Of a stretch of DNA of 64,000 nucleotides, positions 63,190-64,000 are shown one piece after another. The translations under genes and the position numbers were made by a program. The notes beneath the pieces are model-generated. The model saw only the letters and a list, made by a program, of their open reading frames with translations, ran no database searches and was not told the origin of the DNA. The first letter of the stretch is position 1. Each line of letters opens with the position of its first letter. This DNA comes from Pyrobaculum neutrophilum V24Sta (GTDB lineage Archaea; Thermoproteota; Thermoprotei; Thermoproteales; Thermoproteaceae): positions 1,414,618 through 1,478,617 of the forward strand of contig NC_010525.1 in the NCBI RefSeq assembly GCF_000019805.1, given 5' to 3'.

Positions 63190-63522
63190 ATGAGGTTCTG
63201 CCCAAACGACAGAAGCCTCCTCGTCCCCGTGAAAAGAGGAGATAAGACGGTGCTCAGGTGTCCCAAATGCGGCTACGAGGAGGAGGCATCCGGAGACGTA
63301 AAAAGCAGGTACCAGAGCAAGGCCGCCGTGGAGAACAAAAACCCGGTGATAGTGGTTGCGGACAACCCGGTGAACCTACCCAAGGCGAAGACCAGGGGTT
63401 GCCCCAAGTGCGGCCACGACGAGGCCTACGTTTGGGTCCAGCAGACGAGGGCGGCGGACGAGCCCCCCACCAGGTTCTACAGATGCACAAAGTGCGGCCA
63501 CACCTGGCGGGAGTACGAATAA
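63190..63522 (+). CDS. tfs: Transcription factor S (TFIIS/RpoM-like)
   Basis: 110 residues with two zinc ribbons: N-terminal FCPNDRSL ... CPKCGY (the first pair is altered, lacking one Cys) and C-terminal CPKCGHDEAYVWVQQTRAADE followed by CTKCGHTW. The RAADE loop (DE acidic pair) stimulates RNA cleavage by stalled polymerase. TATA TTTTTATATACC (63157-63168). Divergent from eS19. Confidence 0.94.
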   Translation: MRFCPNDRSLLVPVKRGDKTVLRCPKCGYEEEASGDVKSRYQSKAAVENKNPVIVVADNPVNLPKAKTRGCPKCGHDEAYVWVQQTRAADEPPTRFYRCTKCGHTWREYE

Positions 63523-63564
63523 AGCCTGCCGCGCCGGAATTGAGCGCCGCTCTAGGCGTGAGAC

Positions 63565-63581
63565 CGCCTAGGGACAGACGG
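63565..63581 (+). promoter_or_regulatory. Element shared with the eL40 upstream region
   Basis: CGCCTAGGGACAGACGG, 62 nt before the PCNA ATG. Here the CGCCTAG also pairs with an upstream CTAGGCG (63552-63558) to make a 7-bp inverted repeat with a 6-nt loop; the eL40 copy lacks that upstream arm. See 36492-36508. Confidence 0.4.
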
Positions 63582-63626
63582 TCGTAATATCCCACTATCT
63601 TTTAAAGCCGGGATAATGTGGTTGTC

Positions 63627-64000
63627 ATGTCTAAACACGTCATAACCTATCTAGATGCCAAGGAATTCGCCTACATCGTCGACGCCGTTTCCGTGTTGGT
63701 GGAGGAGGCCAACTTCGTCGTTAGAAGCGACGGTCTCTACTTGAGGGCCTTAGACCCGTCGAGGACCGCCATGGTTGACCTCTCCATACCTAAGGAGGCG
63801 TTCGACGAGTTTCCAGAGGTCGAGGAGCTGCGGGTGGGGGTCAACTTCAAGGACCTCAAGAAGATCCTCAGGCGCGTCAAAAAAGGCGACAAGATCTCCA
63901 TGGAGGTGGAGGAGGGGAGGATAAGGATCAAGCTGGTGGGCAAGTCCGTGAGGTCGATAACCCTGCCCTCGATAGAGGTGGTGGGGGAGGAGCTCCCAAC
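63627..64000 (+). CDS. pcn: DNA polymerase sliding clamp (PCNA), 5' part
   Basis: First ~124 residues; the gene runs off the right edge. FAYIVDAVSVLVEEANFVVR, GLYLRALDPSRTAMVDLSIP (the conserved LRALDPSR) and VGVNFKDLKKILRRVKKGDK are PCNA landmarks. Crenarchaea usually have two or three PCNA genes forming heterotrimers; which one this is cannot be said. TATA ATCTTTTAAAGCC (63597-63609) is about 25 nt before the ATG. Confidence 0.95.
   Translation, partial: MSKHVITYLDAKEFAYIVDAVSVLVEEANFVVRSDGLYLRALDPSRTAMVDLSIPKEAFDEFPEVEELRVGVNFKDLKKILRRVKKGDKISMEVEEGRIRIKLVGKSVRSITLPSIEVVGEELP

Overview
The window looks like chromosome from a hyperthermophilic crenarchaeon of the order Thermoproteales, most likely Pyrobaculum or a close Thermoproteus relative. 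The reasons are: GC-rich coding sequence; mostly leaderless genes with a TATA box centred about 25 nt before the start codon; tRNA genes with short introns at non-canonical positions; a ThermoDBP-type single-strand DNA-binding protein; a CC1-like chromatin protein; a TasA-like bundling-pilus subunit; and C/D box guide RNAs. The species assignment is an inference. No CRISPR array, rRNA operon or intact transposase is visible.

Layout. 0-5 kb: tail of an unknown gene, an AT-richer HTH regulator, a B3/B4-domain protein, a COG2403 P-loop protein, a metallophosphoesterase and a thiol-redox group. 5-8.8 kb: adenosylcobalamin-dependent ribonucleotide reductase with an intein inserted directly before its catalytic cysteine. 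8.8-20.9 kb: SerRS, UMP kinase, HIT protein, YchF, an eight-CBS protein, Cdc48 and Hsp20. 20.9-30.1 kb: ThermoDBP, a THUMP protein, uS11, a radical SAM enzyme, a DUF47/PiT-like pair, CC1, three tRNAs, a C/D box sRNA and a RadA paralogue. 30.2-37.4 kb: ADP-forming acyl-CoA synthetase (two subunits), a PD-(D/E)XK-like nuclease, MscS, a small GTPase, a large NTPase, eL40 and a second C/D box sRNA. 37.4-45 kb: a complete BMP-type nucleoside ABC transporter followed by a nucleoside phosphorylase and mevalonate kinase. 45-50.6 kb: a long minus-strand information-processing block (uL10, uL1, uL11, Spt5, SecE, FtsY, prefoldin alpha, eL20/LX, aIF6, eL31). 51-64 kb: a translationally coupled radical SAM/HhH glycosylase pair, TrpRS, two intron-bearing tRNAs, a KaiC-like ATPase, an IMPase-family phosphatase, the pilus subunit with a G14 tract at its stop, MoeA, Elf1, GGGP synthase, eL39, PDCD5-like, eS19, TFS and the start of PCNA.

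How the genes fit together: translation, transcription elongation, secretion and DNA metabolism dominate, with nucleoside uptake and salvage (transporter, phosphorylase, UMP kinase, ribonucleotide reductase) and isoprenoid lipid synthesis (mevalonate kinase, GGGP synthase) as side themes. The best leads beyond routine annotation are the intein at the reductase active site, two well-formed C/D box sRNAs plus two weaker candidates, a 17-nt element at the same distance upstream of eL40 and PCNA, the radical SAM/glycosylase pair, the patchwork codon usage of cdc48, three dispersed IS605-end-like hairpins and the homopolymer tract abutting the pilus gene.
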